DNA of 5,721 bases from assembly GCA_964542225.1 (NCBI GenBank), contig CAZITO010000088.1, positions 1 through 5,721 on the forward strand. The letters run 5' to 3'. Positions 5,656 to 5,721 of the stretch are shown here, one piece after another; position 1 is the stretch's first letter, and each line of letters opens with the position of its first letter. A model generated the notes under the pieces. That model was not told the origin of the DNA, did not search any database, and worked only from the letters and a program-made list of their open reading frames with translations. The stretch is from Scybalousia_A sp964542225. Its GTDB lineage: Bacteria > Bacteroidota > Bacteroidia > Bacteroidales > P3. A program made the translations under genes and the position numbers.

Positions 5656-5721
5656 GGCCGTTTCGCGAAAATGAATCGGCGTTTCATTTCGACGAATCGG
5701 CGTTTCGATAAAATAAAACGC
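5656..5721. repeat. 21-22 bp tandem repeat running off the right edge
   Basis: There are three units beginning GGC(C)GTTTC: 5656-5677, 5678-5698, and 5699 to the edge. The 13-mer GAATCGGCGTTTC is repeated exactly at 5673-5685 and 5694-5706, 21 bases apart. The repeat is rich in CpG, unlike the rest of the window. The array probably continues beyond the window. A period of 21 keeps reading frame, so both strands show short repetitive open frames, which I do not treat as genes. Confidence 0.7.

Larger units (their letters stand above)
5120..5721. other. 600-base non-coding region to the right edge
   Basis: No frame on either strand holds a credible protein gene. Bases 5120-5316 show only weak symmetry: a 12-base palindrome TTGTTACAACAA at 5178-5189, and an imperfect inverted repeat (5208-5222 with 5250-5263). 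Bases 5317-5506 hold a degenerate tandem array with mini-hairpins. Bases 5534-5564 look like a leftward promoter. From about 5580 the composition changes sharply: I count 17 CpG dinucleotides in the last 142 bases, against 5 in the 460 before. This end also has the short tandem AAAATCG at 5589-5606, a GAAAAAATTTTTTC palindrome at 5639-5652, and a 21-22 bp tandem repeat to the edge. Confidence 0.7.

Noticed and set aside
5613..5720. Open minus-strand frame entering from the right edge (35 codons, rich in K, R and F, ending TGA at 5613-5615)
   Set aside because: It is made largely of the 21-bp repeat, whose length keeps any frame open, and two other repeat-derived frames (minus strand ending TAA at 5653-5655; plus strand from ATG 5671) look equally good. 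No family resemblance is visible.
5058..5721. tRNA-Leu as an integration site (att) for a mobile element
   Set aside because: I see no second copy of the tRNA 3' end downstream, no integrase gene and no element-like ORF in the window.

Overview
This AT-rich 5.7-kb window looks like chromosomal DNA from a low-GC member of the Bacteroidota, probably Bacteroidales-like. The best evidence is a promoter upstream of the tRNA gene that fits the phylum's TTTG-(about 20)-TAnnTTTG pattern, plus TAnnTTTG -7 boxes 18 to 47 bases upstream of three protein genes. In addition, no gene has a convincing Shine-Dalgarno sequence, and the FucP/GluP-type sugar porter and the tandem PepSY-like lipoprotein are both typical of the phylum. 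The placement below phylum level is inference.

Layout from left to right. Bases 1-64 may hold the last codons of a rightward gene, closed by a strong hairpin terminator (91-132). An Ogt-type O6-methylguanine-DNA methyltransferase (leftward, 162-677) is divergent from a small lipoprotein with two PepSY-like repeats (rightward, 808-1245). The lipoprotein ends at a strong terminator (1268-1303), whose T-run touches the stop codon of the converging gene. Next comes a leftward pair, probably one operon: a FucP/GluP-family sugar:H+ symporter (2350-3726) followed after 25 bases by an integral-membrane acyltransferase-3 protein (1302-2324). Then comes prs, ribose-phosphate pyrophosphokinase (leftward, 3853-4836), with its own promoter and terminator. 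A divergent, well-formed promoter drives tRNA-Leu(CAA) at 4999-5082, followed immediately by a hairpin terminator.

The last 600 bases (5120-5721) contain no credible protein gene but have structure: a degenerate tandem array of about 75 bp (5317-5506) made of small hairpins and CTTTGCCC cores; a leftward promoter-like sequence with no gene, whose -33 element lies in a palindrome (5534-5564); and an abrupt switch at about 5580 to CpG-rich DNA that becomes a 21-22 bp tandem repeat running off the right edge.

Functionally the genes are mostly housekeeping: DNA alkylation repair, sugar uptake, surface or glycan acylation, PRPP supply for nucleotide, His and Trp synthesis, and translation. No defence system, mobile element or CRISPR array is visible. 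The most unusual part is the non-coding right flank.
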